From Lichenostomus cassidix (Eukaryota; Chordata; Aves; Passeriformes; Meliphagidae): a DNA stretch of 64,000 bases. A model generated the notes under the pieces. It was given only the letters and a program-made list of their open reading frames with translations, was not told the DNA's origin and did not search any database. Made by a program: the position numbers and the translations under genes. The stretch covers positions 23,036,943 to 23,100,942 of the forward strand of contig CM039211.1 of the NCBI GenBank assembly GCA_008360975.2, in the 5' to 3' direction. Shown in pieces: positions 39,469-57,000 of this stretch (position 1 is its first letter; the number at the start of each line of letters is the position of its first letter).

Positions 39469-39740
39469 CACTGCTTGTCTGCAGTTGTTTTCCATGTGGT
39501 TGGTACTTTTCATGCAAGCTGTGCACCCCTACCCTCACCTGAGACTTCTGAAACAGATTATCAAAGGTGGCCTGACCCTTCAGCTAACATTTTAGCCTCT
39601 CCCGTGGGAAGAATATAGTCAAGCCCTTTTTTTTTTTTTTCTGACAGGTAAAAATTAGTGCTAATTACCACTTGGAGCTCGTGTCTTTCACAGTAGCCAG
39701 CCACATGCTGTGTTGCTGGGTTATGCTCTCCCTGCCAGCC

Positions 39741-39889
39741 CCCTTCCACACACACACCACCCCCCAAAAATACCCAAACAAAGCAAACAAATGAACAAAA
39801 CACAACAAAATAAACACACACACACACAAAACCCAACCACCCAAAAACCAACCAAAATAAAAAAAAAACCAAACAAACCTAACCACCAG
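39741..39889 (+). repeat. A/C-rich low-complexity tract, about 150 bp
   Basis: The tract begins with cacacacacacc and continues as aaac, aaccaacc and aaaaaaaacc units with a central cacacacacaca run. It is compositionally the reverse complement of the T/G tract about 270 bases upstream, so the two could pair. Confidence 0.93.
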
Positions 39890-42800
39890 AAAACCTACAA
39901 CAGTAAACTCCTGCTTATGCTAGCTGAAAACAGAACTTTAGGTCTGTTGCCAACACGGTCCTTTTGAAAGTATCTCCAAGGAGCTAGTTCCCTTTCAGGT
40001 TAAGTGAAGTCGTGCTCTTTCTGAGTAGTGTGAACTGGCATTTTCCTTGGAAAAGAGACTCTTTGTGTGAATGTCCTGAGGGTATGGACTTCCTCTTTTT
40101 TTTAAATATTTTTTTTAAACCAGCTCTCCCTTCGGCTATGACATCACAGTACTGTAATGAGCTGGGGAAGGAATTTGACTTAACGAGCGAAAAAAAGCTA
40201 AGACCTTTGTGGAAAACAACATTTTTGGGGTTTGCTTCAGAGTTTACAGGAGCAGAGAGAAAGGGTAAGCTAAGATTCCTGACCTGTCGCATGTATCTAT
40301 CACGTTTAGTCTTTATCATTCCATATTGAGAGGAGTATTTAAAACACCATTTTTCCAGATGATATTTGTGGAATTCTTTGCCCTGTAGCTGGTTTGTTCG
40401 TTGTGAGCAGTAGTGAAATTTACAACTTTCTACGAAGTGTAATACAGGAGGATGTTGATTCTAAGGAGAAAAGATACTTTTGTGTATCCGGTGCATGTGG
40501 TAGCTAGGAGGACCACCCAGCACATTCAGTGTCTGTATTCTTCAGACAGCACTTGCAGAGTCTTCTGACTGAATTTTTAGTTGCTCTGAAGGAGTGTGTT
40601 TCCCCCTAGTCGAGTATGTTATCCTTGACACTGTAAAGCAAATTTCAGTTCATAAAGAGGCTTTCAGGGTGTCTGTTCAGCTTCATCTTTTAGTTGTGTT
40701 GTTTAACACTGAAGGAAATTAAGCATAGTTCTGTGAGCAGTCACATTTAGCAGCAACAGCATTCCTGGGTTTTATGGCATTTAATGCACGCTGTGACTCT
40801 TAGTTGATACCTCTGTGCATACACCAGGATAACACATTTAACTCCTGAGAAATGAGGAAGGATATTTAGGGGAAAGTATCTGGAAGCCAAGATGACTTGT
40901 TCTTTCCTTCTAGCCTGGCTTTCGCTTTTCTTTACAGACTCCATGGCTGAAGCCTCATGCAGTCAGTTCAAATACTGAAAACCAAGCTATTGCTTGTGTG
41001 ATGTGCTAGTAAACAATACTCTTTTAAGAATGTTTGGTTTTCCCCCTCTCTGAAGCAATTTGATCTGGAATGTGTCAAACTTCTGTTTGTACAGAAATGT
41101 GAGGTGCTGCTTGCAGTTTAATGCTGAGCCTTTTTATGACTGTTTAAAATAGCTCCAAGCAAGCATTTCCCATCAAATAGCAAATTGTCTGAGAAATACA
41201 GCAACTCTTAATGTAGCAGCTTAGTTTGGTTTAGTGATCTTGCCAACATTAAATGAATTAACCACTGTTTATTTCCATATTCTGTAATTCGGTAAAAAAG
41301 AACCCACAACTGGAGGACCAGGTAATCTGAAGGAATTTTAAAGCAGAGCAGTTTGAGCTGGAATAGCCAGTTTGGTTAACACCATTTTCCTCCCCCATTA
41401 TCTTAATTCTCCACGTGCTGAAAGAGCAAGTGATGAATGCATTAATCAAATAATATACTAATGTAGCCCAGATGTGCTGTTGGTCATTTCAATTAGTGCC
41501 TTTTCTTTTAGGAAAAAAAGGAATAATGAGTTTTTGAGTAGAAGAGGTGAGGGGAGCAGGGGCAGAGGGACAGGGAGTGGTAGGTGCTGAAAGGAGATGT
41601 CTCAGGGATTTCTCAACTACATATTTCCTAAATAAGGAATTAAAAAAAAAATACTATGCAAGTCTTACTTTCAATGAAATATGCTCCTGCAGGAGACAGT
41701 GAGATGACTGAAATTCATCATTTGTGTTATGAGCAAAGCACACATGAAGTTGCTAACTGTTCACAACCCCAAACTCACATGGTAGGTCATATTTATAGCC
41801 TAGGGACAGCAATGGCATGTGGAGAATTTAGCAACATCCTCCTTCTTACAGACTGTACACATCTGACCTCTCACTAGCAAAACTGTTTTGTAGACCCTGC
41901 AGTCTGACTCTATTAAATACTACTTATTTGCTGGATATTTTTTGAAATTATTTGTCAAAGTCCCCTGGTCATCCTGGCTACATTGGATTCATTGTTTAAT
42001 GATAGCAAATTTTGTTTTGTGGGTATGTATCTTTGAAGGGGGATTTTTCTACGTGCACCATCCAGAAAATTAAGTTACATACATGCCTTTATGGGAGGAG
42101 CCTTGTGGATTGCATTCCACTAGAGTTACAAGATTTTGTCTCTTATATACAATCTTCAGCTAAAATCTTTTCTCCACAGTCTGTTTCTGGAAAAGGGGAC
42201 TGGGAGTGAAAGCATTTTTGTGTGGTAGTTCCCTGATGAATGCTGTGCGTGGTGACACACTGGAGAGGGTGACTCAGGCAGGGGAGGTGACATTCCAGGC
42301 TCTTGTTGGAAGTGGCTTCTCTTCCCATTTGCGTGCATAACACAGCTATAGGCAGACAGACTTCAGTTATATCCTTGGACCACCATCATATTTCCCCTCT
42401 CTTCACTTACATAAAGTGATTTTTGAGCTAGCAGTAGGCTAGATATCCTCTTTCTTCATGTCCTTTCAATTTTCTTTTTATAATGTTCCAGTCATGAGCT
42501 TTTGCCTGAATCTGGAGGTAGCAGCCTAAAATACCCAAAATTTTGGGTAGAGCTAATGCTAAATAGGAACCCTTTTGGCCACTACATGCTCTCTCTCTTA
42601 ACAGAGAGTTTTAGAGGTCTCTAGCTTTAAAATAATTCCATTTCCTTGAAAAACTGGGAAGAAAGCAATCCATAGAGTGCTCAAGCCAGCTGGCTGGTTG
42701 AGCCCTCAGACTGTAACTCTCCCAGGGCTCACTGCCTGCAGTGCATAAACATTGTCCTGTTCTTTGTGCTCCTGGCAAAGCAGGCTGCCATTGGGTGAGA

Positions 42801-45800
42801 CACTGCACTGTGCATGGTTACGCAGGCATACCTTCATTTAAGGAGATTTGGTTGTGATGGGTCTTAATCTAATGGATGAGAGCAGCTGTAACAAGTCCTA
42901 CTGATAAAGACAAAACATCAACAATAATTCTTAACCTTCTTCAGCTGTCAAAGAAACTGATGTTCAGCCTTACATTTCTGAGCATAATTTGTTCCTTTAG
43001 CCCAACACAGTTTCCGTGGCAGCACTCCTGTCAAACTCCAATGGGTATTGAACAGCCATGCCTTTCAAAAGTGCAGCAACTATTAATTAGGCTTTAGGAA
43101 ATTGTTAAAAGCACTATAACCACCAACAGTTAGCATTTGTGAAAAAGAAAATTGAAAGTGAAAAATGTTAGCCTTTATTGGCAGAGGTTTGTAGGTGGTT
43201 GCTTCAGTTAAAGCATTCAATTCCTGCTCTATTGCCCTTGAAAGTAAGTGGTGAAAAAACTCCAGCATAGAGATCATGTCTCTTTTTTCAGAAAATGCAA
43301 TTTAGGCTGCCATTTATGAAAGACTTACTAAATTGTACCAGCTGCTGAAAGACTGTGTCCTCAGAAGACTTTAATACTAAGGCATCTCAGAAAGCATATT
43401 TGTTTGTTTAAGGCAGGTTTATCTCTGTTCCTCACATCTATTAAAACCGGTTTTCCTAGCAACCATAAGATCTGCTCAGAGAGCAAATGAACTGCATGGC
43501 CTTTTGTCTCCATTTACTGCCTCCCTCCTGCCCCTGCCTAACCCAAATTCCTTCCTCAGGAGGTCCCTTTCTCATGCACCAAAATGATTAACATGTCAGT
43601 ATTTTTCTTGAGGTCTTTCATTTACATAGGAGAGTTGTAGATCCATTCTTTAGATGGAACAGGAACCCTGTGCCCTCAATGAAAAGACTTAAGGAATTTT
43701 CCCCTTGTCTCTTTCCTTTTTTTTTCCATGCAAGCGACCGTAAAGGTCACTCTTTCCTTGTGCTGACATTATCTAGATGGGTTAGAGAGTATTAAGAGCA
43801 AGGCTTAGTTTAGCGTCCTTTCCCCTCCCCGCTGGGATTAGATCATGCTTTATCAGAGCAATTGTTCCATCCTCAACATGTGCAGGGCAGATTTCAGCTG
43901 CAGCATTTTGTGAAACTGATTTTTGATGCGTACATTCAAAGGTCTTGTTCTGCTCAACTCAGTCTCGGTATTAGGTGCTGTTAGGCAGAACATTTTTCTG
44001 CCCTTATTCAGTTTGGATTTCTCATCTTTCATTAAACATCAAAGCAGAGGCTGAGTGTGAGAGAGTGCTACTAACAGCAGAGCCCCTAGCTCAGCTCCAC
44101 CAGCACCAGCTGAGGGGAGCCTATCCAAGTGGACTCTGTAAGTCCAGTGGTACAGAACCTCATCTGTGACCTTCAGTTGTGAAGAAGAAATTCTCCTGTT
44201 CCTTAAGGATTGTATCGTACATTGAATTCTCTGCCATGTAGTCAACAGCTTTCTAATTGTGTAATATTCCTTCTGTGTTAGTTGGATGGGATGCTCTTTA
44301 TTTCTCCACCAAACCATTGCGCTTCCTTAGGCAGCATTGGAGGCTTCACAAGATCATATTTACCATTTTAAGTGACTTAGCACCACAACCTCTTTAAATC
44401 AAGTATTCCAGCTGTTGAAATTCAATCTTGTTTCAGCAAAAGCAGATTTTAGAGACAAGCCATGGAAAAATAAGCCTTAGGAAAAATGTGTAACAAAGTT
44501 AAAAAGTACTAATCATCTGTGGTGGTGCACTTGATTAACACTCTAACATGGTTTGTATTGACCTTGAGTCCAGTGCTGTCCCTCAGCTACACTGCTTTGT
44601 TTCCCATGCCTGCACATAGGGTGGAGTGTCCTTTTTGTCCTAGGGAAACAAGTGAAGCAACATCAGAAATAATAATATTTAGTGGTGCATTTTCATTTTG
44701 AGGTAGAAATAATTTTGGAAGTGAAAGGAGCATCAGAAGTGGGATTTGAACTGATGAGAGTGATGATAAAAACACGTTTTTCTGGATGAAATGCGTTCTT
44801 ATGCACGCATTTACTGCTCTAATTCAGATGCACTTTCAGGCTGACCTACATTACAAGGAATCAACAGTGCATAGAACAGGAGAACGGCCTTTTGAATGCA
44901 GGTTCTGGTACCTGAAATCATCACCAATTTACTGATCTCTTGGATTCCTCAAGCTCCTGGTTCTCCCCATATGTGAGTGATAGAAAATGGGGTGTGAGTG
45001 TGGAGTGTGGCAGTACCAAACAGTGCTCCACTTTCTGAATGAGAGTTTAATCACATCTTCCTGTAATTTCAGATTTGCGTCTTGATTATGTAAAACTGAA
45101 CAGAGCTTTCATAGCAAAGCTAACCAGCCCCACACAGAGTAGTATCTGCATCTACACCACTTGAATACGTATTGCTTTCCCTACTACCAGCTGTGTAACC
45201 ATCACACTCTTATAAACTCTGCATTATTTTTTCTTTATCAGAGGTGATATTTCTTGTCACTCAGCAGTTAGCAGTCTTTTGTCCCTAAATATTCATTTCT
45301 GTACAATTCACTTTGCCCATACAGGTGCTTTGTGCAGTTACAGTTGTTTGCAGGAATTCAATTTGCAAAAAGAAGTTAGCATTTTATTGTTGCTTTTTTA
45401 CAACAGCTGCACAAGCATTAAAGAAGGAAGATACTTGATTTTCTTGCTGCTGTAGCAGTAGTTGAAATCCAGTAAATAGGGTTGCAAATTCTTCACGGAG
45501 GGACCAGATCTCTGGTTTTAGGAAGTAAGAGAAAATATCTGGCGTAGAAGATCAGGTGGTTTCCTACCTGTAGAAACGGCTCCAAATTATGTACCCTGGA
45601 ATTAGTAGGAAGTAGTAAGGTTCATTACAAATTTGGATCCTCAGTTACCCAGGAAAACTTCACCTGTTTGTTACTGAGGGCATAAAATATACTGGAGCTA
45701 CAGAGACCCACATGGAAAAATACAGTATCAGTTGATTATATCCTCATCTTTAAAATATCCTGTCACACAGTATATATTTATCATTAAAGTATTCATAATT

Positions 45801-48800
45801 CTTGGGCCATTTTTGTCCATCTTTAATTTATTACAGAAGCAAAAGAAAATTGGAGTTTGATTTGATAGAAGAGCTTTATAGTGTATAACTTGGGGGAGTT
45901 GAAGCCTGTGGTTCAGATGGAATGAAAAGAATATTGCAAAGCCTTTCATATGTTTTCTGAATGAATGCAATCACAACTTCTTTGCTAAAATGGATGAAAA
46001 AAGGAAATAGGAAAACCACATAGAAAATGTCACACAGAAAGCTCTCCAAGTAACCACTTTTTTGGGCACTGTATTCCCACATGTCCTATTACTGTCTGTA
46101 TTCCCAAAGAGCCCCTCACTGCTTCTTAGGGGGAGGTAGTATGAGGTTGCATTGATTTTTAGAGTGTACTCTTGTGAAGTGCTGAGGAGATAAACCAGCA
46201 TTTCACAAAGAAAATATTGTGCTGTCTGGCCACCTCAGGAAAGTCACAGAAGAGTGTAGAGAGCTGCTTATGGAGAATGTCATTGTGACACTCAACAGTA
46301 ACAAATTTTAGCAGCCAGATATTGTTTCAGTCTATGTATTGAATACACTGTATAATGCACTGTGAGAGGAGATGGCCAAGTTTTGCTTTCTGTGTGCAAG
46401 TAGGATTGTGAATGGAGCTATTCATGGTAGTGTCAGCATGTGCCTGACATGTCTTAAATTCAAAATTTAGTGACAAGATTTGAAGATTTTTTTTTCCTGA
46501 AACCTGAATTTTATTTCAGTAAGTGAAAACTTGTAAATTTTTTTGAAAACACTTCCTGTAGTATTTTAGAGCTTTTAGATGTAAGTATAAAATACTGTAT
46601 GAAAAACTGTGACCTTTTCACACAGGAGCAAGAAGACAACACTTTGGCAATGGATTTGGGAGTTTTTTGTGTTTTGTTTTGTTTTTTTTAATGAAAATAT
46701 ATGGTTTCTATAGGTAATGTGAATAGAAACTCTTTCTTTCCTTGAGTTCTACATCATCATCTTCACCCCTTTTCCCCCTCCATTTCTAGGGCCTTTTTGA
46801 ACATTTTTTTTCTAGCTACTGCTTTCTCTTAGCTCACCCAAATAGGAAATTTCAAAAAAAACAGTGTTTGGCCCATTTCTCCAGACTGCTTTGTGCAAAG
46901 GCTCCCACTGGCACATTCTTGTCCCTCCAGTGTTGAGGAGGGATCACCACATTTTTGGAGGTGGATGAGGTGGCAGCCACCCCTGGGGGCCCTGCCAAGG
47001 CAGGGAGGAGTGCAGGAGCTGTTGTGCGGCAGGAGCTGCCGCAGTGGTTTGGGCTGTCATTCCGTCTGGATGCACTGCAATGGTGGCACCTGTCTGAGCA
47101 CCTGGTGTGTGGTAGGGAACATGAGCTGTGAGGGATGGGTGCTACCACCTGGTACAACTCTAGCTTTCCTGGGTTGTTAAGAACTGCAGCACTTCATGTC
47201 CTGTCCTACAGAAAATGAGTTCTGCAAGACTCACTGTCGCTAGCAAGCATGGGGCAGACCCTGTGGTACCTAGGAGTTTTTTCTCATGACAGGGTGGCTG
47301 TCTGGGAGCACAGAAGTTCCCTTGACTTTTCTGTCTTTGCAGTGTTTGGGATTGGCTCCATCTGTTAGGCAGGTGGTGACGGTGTTCTTCAAAAGGGTGA
47401 GGTGAATGAAAGCAGCTGCTCTCTTGAAGGTTTGCCAGAGTCAACCTCCTAACAAATCCATCATTTGCTTCCTTCTTATTTGCAAATAAGACACCAGAGA
47501 GGCAGGCCAAGACAGTAGGCTGACATCAGCAAGGAGGTATGGATTAGCCAGTCAGCCATATGTGAATGAGATTTTAGGGCTAAAATTTCTTGATGTATGG
47601 TGGGCATAATAGTTAGATCCAAGAGAAGAGTGGAGAGGGTTGAACAAAACACTAGTCCAGTGCTGAAGCAGTAGGAGGAGGAGGAGCAGATGAAGTACAG
47701 GACATCTCTAAAAGAATATGAAAGCTGAAGAAATGGAAGGTTGACAACACTAGCGAAGCCAGGAGACCAACAGCATCAAAAGCTGTCTTGAAACTTGGCT
47801 GGGGTAATTGTAGAAGCCCACAGTGAGGAAATTTCCAGATTTTCTTAAACCATGAAATTTCTTAGTTGTTTAATCCTTTCCTCTCTCTTCCCACCAGTGC
47901 CACTGATGCTTCAGAAGAATGTTGACCTGGCTCAGAAGGATTGCCTCCCACTTGTTTCCATAGGCATTTTGTGTTGCATCAAACAAAGGAAGGCACTGGC
48001 AGCACGTTTGCTGGGTCTTGCTAGTAGCACACCCACACTTTTCTCCTTCTAAAAGAGCTGATTGCCCAAACACTTACACTTTTGTAGATGAAGAATTCAG
48101 CCAAAGAGAAAATATGCTAATAATTTTCTAAGCTGCTAATAACTGTAGTTTAAAGTGCAGCAGCATTGTAGAAGTGACACTAATTACCCTGTTGCATCTT
48201 GACTTAAACAGAAATGAACGCACATTCAGGGATTGTGTAAATGTAACAGCAACTTCTGGAAAATCTGGGTCTAGATGAGCAGTTTAAGGGAATAACTGTG
48301 AATGCTGTGTTGCTGACTACAATTAGGTTTGAATGCAGCCCTTTTTTCCATTCACAAGTCTTTGTAATGGTGCAGGCTTTGAAAAGCCTCTTCGCTGTAG
48401 GCAGCAAATACAAAGCTGCTGGTACAGGCTTATCACTGAGGAGCAAAAGCAGCCTCCTGGAAAGCTCACCCCATCCTGCTGAGTAGCTGAGGCAGGGGGT
48501 CTCTGTCCCACTGCCCCCCTCCTCCAGACCTCCTCCCACCTATGGTGGCTCATCCCCACATGTGCCATTTTACCACACCCAGACAGTTATGCTGGGTAGG
48601 TGCAGCAGCCTGAAATGTCTTGAAAAGCTTTTTTTTGTGAGCTACTTCTGTCCTTAGTTATCTCAGTTCACCTCTTCAAGTAATTCATCAGTTGATTGAT
48701 TTCTGCTCCTCACAGGAGTGTCTGGAGCATATTCTTTATTGCCATGACCTCACAGAGCTGTCCCCAGATTTTGCCAGAATGTTTTGAGGAAAAAGAAACG

Positions 48801-51603
48801 GGTGGTTCTTTTAAATATATTTTTTTCCTCTCCTAGCATTCCTCACTGGCTTCTCTGCCATGCTAGGAGTCCTTCTTCATGCTCAGTTACTAATCCATAG
48901 CACAAAAGGCTCCTCCAATAAGAAGCAGTGTTTCCTCATGGGTTTTACTGTGTAATTGTCTGTTTTGCTACATAATTACATGTGCCACACTAATTGCATA
49001 GACACATGCACTTCCAGAATTATATGCTGTCACAAATGCACACCCTGATTAGAGAGTTACGTGCCAGTGCCTTAACTGTGAGCTGTGGATTGCAGCTATG
49101 GTGAGAGAATGGGTTCTTGCTTGCTAAGAGATTCAGAGAAAACACTGCACCTGTGGTTCTGTTACTGAATATGTAACAGAATATGTCACATCCAAATACA
49201 ATGTGAACTGAAATGGTTCATACATTAGAGCTGTGGTGCAAATAGCCATGCGTTAGTGAGTGCTCTCTGGGACAGTCAGGTACATTCCCAGCTCTGTGGT
49301 GTGTAGGTACTGGAAACGCAGGAGCAGGGGCCCTGCAGCTCTGGTTTGGCTCTGGGGGGAGATGTGTTCAGTGGCAGGAGTGAATATCTTCATTAACTGA
49401 TTTTCTGTGTCCATTCAAGGTATGTTCTTGTGTCTACAAAGGACATGTGGTTAGCTACCAGTGTCAGTGGTGGCTTTGATCTGGCTGAATAGAAGAAAAT
49501 ACTAGCAGGAGCGTAATTGTATATCCATGGTTTGTGTGAGAGGGACAGCTGTCAGTCCTGCACATTGCACAGACTGCTCTAGATGCCAACATACTCCTTT
49601 TTGCATCAGCAACCCCAAATATCAAAAAGATATTGTCACCTGAGTACCCATTTTGTACACGGAGCTCTGCCAGCAAATCAAGAGCAATTCTTGCCCTTTC
49701 AGGTTAAAAGAAACCTTTATCTATGATTATTTCTTTCCATCTGTGCCTGCTAGGAAAAGTAATCAGTTTTATACTTAGTCTGTATTTGTTTGCAGAACAT
49801 CTGATTTCTTGAATATATCTTTGACAGGACTGTAGAAGAAATGGGCCACATTTAGATATTTAAATGATGGAAAATACAATATGCTTTAAGAAAAAAAGTT
49901 GTTAGAAACTTCAGCTGGAGTATTTGTAAGTTCAGCAGAAAGTGAAGCAAGTAAAACAATTGAAGTTTGTCAAGTAAAATACATAGACAAAAGGAGGTTG
50001 TTTGTTTTTAAAGATATTTTTCCAATGTTTAAGCACAATTAAGAAGGAAGTACCTAATGGCTGAATGGCATTGTCTTCAACTGTGTGCAACTACATAATT
50101 AGACACAAAGCTCTTACGAGTGTTTTTAGAAAGAGCTCTTCTGGCTGAGTGGCTGTAATTCTTTTAAGGTGTGTCAAATGCATTTGACTGCCTGTATAAA
50201 TCCAGTGGCAATGTGATTGTTCAGGTCACTGGTAAGTGCCATTTTGCTCCTTGTTGATCATCTTCTGCTGCAGTGTGTATTAATAGCATGCTGGGCAAGG
50301 GACAGCAAGGCGAGAGTGACTACCAGACAGTGATGCTTTTGCTGGTATCCACTGAGTTCTCAGGGTTTGATCATTCCCATTTGCTTTCGAAGCCCATGCC
50401 TCACACATAGAAACACATATGGAAAGCAAGACAGAGACCTCAGATACCACCCTTCTGTTTTAAAAGGCGAGTCAAAGTGAATAGTGGATCATTTTTTGTT
50501 TTCATTATTTAGGCAGTTAGCAAGACTTAGCAAGTTATTGTTGAAGAACCATGTTTAAAACATCCTCTTTTTTATTTTTGTTAGTTTTGACTGTTTTTGC
50601 CTTTTAGCAGTATAGAATTATTGAGAAGTTGACACATTACCAACTTAATCAGAAGTTCCTTCAGACTTTACTTACAGGAAGTTCATTAGGCTGCTTGACC
50701 AGTAAAATCTACCTATATATGAGCATAAATAGTATTTCTTTCAATTACCTCTGTGTAATTGACCAGAGGCAACATGTCAGGGAGAAAGATGAATCCAGTA
50801 CGTCTGCACTACAGATCAAAGAAGGGGGAGGGACGAGACTGTGACTGTGGTCCCTGTCATGCTCCTTGTGATGGTCGTCATGCTGTGGGAGTTGCAGATG
50901 CTTCCTGTCTCCCAAGTTCAGTTGTGTGTTGGTTTTCATGTGGGATGGAGAAAGAACCCATGGCTTTCCAGCACTGTGTAATTCTTGTCCGTGTTTGGTG
51001 GCCAGGATTGAGCCACTGAGAGTTGAACATTCCCTGATGTTTCCACATCCGTTTTCCTAAATTGGTGTGAATCACCAACTCTTCCTGTGCATTAGCATCT
51101 GGTTCTGCAAAGCAGGGGCAGTAATACTTTTCATCTGTCGAAGCATTAGGTGTGGAAAGCTTTTTAGATTTTCTTTAGGTGTGGAAATCATTTTTAGCGT
51201 ACCAGGATGATGGGTGTTGTGTACTGCATGCTCAGATCTTTGAAGAATCTAAAATGCCAAGTTACTGTTAGCTTAGATATTCAAAGCTTATTCCTAGTCA
51301 TGCATTCCTATTCCACATCACCAAGATACAGGCATGAAATAATGACAAAGTGAGGATAGTAAGCAAATGGGAGATTCTTAAAAGAAAGTTTACTGTTGTT
51401 TTAGTACATTTTCCAGCATATGGTAAGGTAACTTCCTGTATTTTGTGTTAATGGCTTGCCTTGCTTTCCCACACTCTGAAGGAATGCTTTAATCTCAAGC
51501 TTAAGAAATACTACATTTTGTTTTCCAGATGGTGTTTGCTTTGCAAAAAGTTAGGTGTTGTTTTTTTAAGACTTCATCATAATTTTGCATTCTTTTGTTT
51601 TAG
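39890..51603. other. Non-coding stretch, end of the long intron before the AKAP2 exon
   Basis: No exon was recognised. About 46880-47130 is richer in G and C but has no splice-bounded family match. A G/T run lies near 46655-46690. The stretch ends at the acceptor of the large AKAP2 exon (tttgttttag, 51594-51603). Confidence 0.6.
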
Positions 51604-54072
<2,469 letters not shown>

Positions 54073-57000
54073 TGAAAATATTGTTTTGCGGGGAGAGGGA
54101 GGGCAGATGACTTCATCTGCCTGGAAACTGCATGGGACAATTTACCTTTCTCTCTGTGAACACACCTGTGGAATGCTTTTTTTTTTACCAATACAGGGCA
54201 GAGATGCTGATGGTCCTTACTGAACCCTCTTCCATATTCACCCACTGCCACACTGTAGCATGATATATCTATCACTGTGCTGCTCAGACCACCCACTGAA
54301 ATTTAGGATCATCTCAAGGAAGGACAGCAGCAGTTTTTACACCTGTGTGGCTGTTTGAAAGACAAACATACAAGGCCTTCCTTAATGGGCTTCCTGTTCT
54401 CTTGCACATCATTAGGGAAGTGCAAAAGTAGTGGAGATGTGCAGATTTTGAGGTTATGAATCAGATTTCTTTTCCTGGGTGTTTTGCTTTCTGTTTTCAG
54501 GTCTTGGTCTTAATGAATTTTGTCTTGTAAAATATCCAGAGCTATGAATTGCGATATATTTTAGCTGGTGTCATTCGCTACTGAATTAAACAATTAAACA
54601 AAATATTCAATAGATTCAGTGGAAGTCCTCTTGATCAATCAGTTTCTGGGTTCTTTTGGTGACATTCACAGCAGTTACAGCATATCCCTCTGCCCCTTCC
54701 CCTTCTCAAGAAATGATGCCTTCTAAATATAATGCAGAAAAAATACATATGAACCACCCCCCTGAAACACATATGAGGCTTATTTCTGTGTAGTAAGAAG
54801 TAAGGTCTTCATAAGCATATGCCTACATATGCTTTGCAAGTACTTGTAACAGTGCTCATTGTGAAAAAGTATTCATTTTACCAAGAGTACTTAAATTCTG
54901 TCTATATTTCCACTGGTGCAAATATGAGTCAGTGGTAGTCATTTTCTTTTGAAAGTCAAGGTAAGCTTGAATAAGATCTATCTAAGTTTAACCCACTACT
55001 CAGTATGATTGTGAACTTGGAGTTTCATGGAGCACATAAATAGGTAATACTTAGTTTTGTTTCTCCTGCAAAGAGGATGATCTTAGCATGTGTTTTTTTA
55101 AAAAAGATATAGCAAATATCAGTCATTTCTTTGAAGTGGTATTGTTATAACTCCTCTAGAACAGCATTTTCATAAGGATCCCCTCTAATCTGAGGTATTC
55201 TGAGAAATGTCTGACAGGATGTGAGATACAGGGTACCACAGACCTCAGTTAGGAGGACTTGTTGCATAAAGGTATACTCATGACTGCTTTCAAAAACAGC
55301 ATCATCTGGAGCTGAAAGTGCTCAAAATGGGGCAGATAATGGTTGTGTTTTACTCAGAAGTGATGTTGGATGGGCTGCTGACACTAATGCTTGTTTTAAC
55401 AGAGCTTCTGGGAAAACAGCATACTTCTGCTTTCTCTACACAACAAGGCATTTACTTTGTGTCTGTAAAAATGTTTGTCGTGAATTACATTTTGGAGAAA
55501 ATTATAAACTCCTGTTTATAATGAATCATTCCAGACAGTTTCCTTTAAAAGTCCGACTGCCGTATGTTCAAGAAAGAAAATTGGGATCTCTTAGCCAATG
55601 ACTCAAGCTACTGCAATTTGCAGCTGGTGACAAGGCAAAGAAATAATTTCTAGGAAAAGATGACTATGTGGCAGTGTTTAAGAATGTCATTGATCAAAAA
55701 AACCACAAAGAACATTGCCCAAGTCATTCTTAATTCTCCTACTTTGGTGCTTTCTGAGAAGCAAATGTGCTCAGCATAGCTCTCAGCTCAGCGCCCTTAG
55801 CCCTGGAAGACATGTAAACCTCAGCTCATCTCTTCCTTGCTGTCCCTTTAGCCAGCTGTATTGCAGCTAAAGCCTGCAGGCACCTTTAGAAATAGGGTGG
55901 AGGAATACCATGTAATCCCTTGCGAGATTGCAGCAACTTTCTTTTAAAAAGTTTAATAGATCTTTTCAATATTTGAAAAGAAGGAGGCAAAATGTAATTT
56001 AGCAGAGGCACAAAAATCTGTCTGTCAGGATATACAGAGCAGAGGTGACATACAGAGCAGAAAAGAAAACCTACTTCTGGTGGACACAGTAAGGATTGTG
56101 CTGTAGAGTATGTCTGGTACTGCAATATGTATATCTAGTTTCACAACAAAAAATAATAGTAATTCTACTAATATTAATAATAGGAAGAAACAGAGGTAGT
56201 TCTGTTAGCAAATTGCCTTTTCCAAAGAAAGAATTGGCACTAACATCAGGATATCTCAGCAGAAAGGGATTAAGGGGTCAAGTACAAATTTGAAAAATCT
56301 GTTTCTAATCCTTAAGTGTGGAAGTGCAGACTCACTCTTTTGAGAAGGCATACTAATTCACTTAATTAGCAATGTTCTAAGCATCAGGTTTTACGTGGTT
56401 TTAGGTGGTAGTCTGGGCAAAGTAGCTTTACCAGGACTACTGGTGTTCCCTGGTTATATTTTACTCCTGCTCCTCTTCACTGCTTTGAGCCATGTGGATA
56501 CTTACATGGGTAACAGAAAGACAGACCACAAAGGACTGCAGTGAAGTGCACTGTACTTGAACTGAAGTGTGGCAGATCAACACAATCCATGTAGGTGTCT
56601 GTGTGAAGTAACTGCTAATTACTTTAGGTAGCAAACAAGCTGGCTTTACTCACCCTGACATCTAACTTTCATACAGCTGATATTGTATGAACCTGCACTG
56701 CTAACAATTATCCTTTAAAGTTGTTTGTGATGCTTTGAAGCAACCTTTTAACAGATCTCAGACCACTGAATTGAGACAGGGTAATATCAGTGGAATGTGC
56801 ATACAGGATCAGACCCTTCTCCAGGGTACTCCTGGAAAGGTGAAGATGAAGAACCTATGTGATTTTTTTCCAAAAAAAGTTGGATTTCCTGCATGAGGAA
56901 ACTCAAGATAGACCAAAAAAGTGCCTGAGCATGGCTGTGTAGATAGCCACCATGGATCCCAAAATATTTGTGGAGCCCTACTCAAATTTGAACATTTCCT

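Noticed and set aside
39223..39618. 131-codon Phe/Trp/Gly-rich frame that looks like a membrane protein
   Set aside because: It is the translation of the T/G low-complexity tract. Frames on both strands there are equally open.
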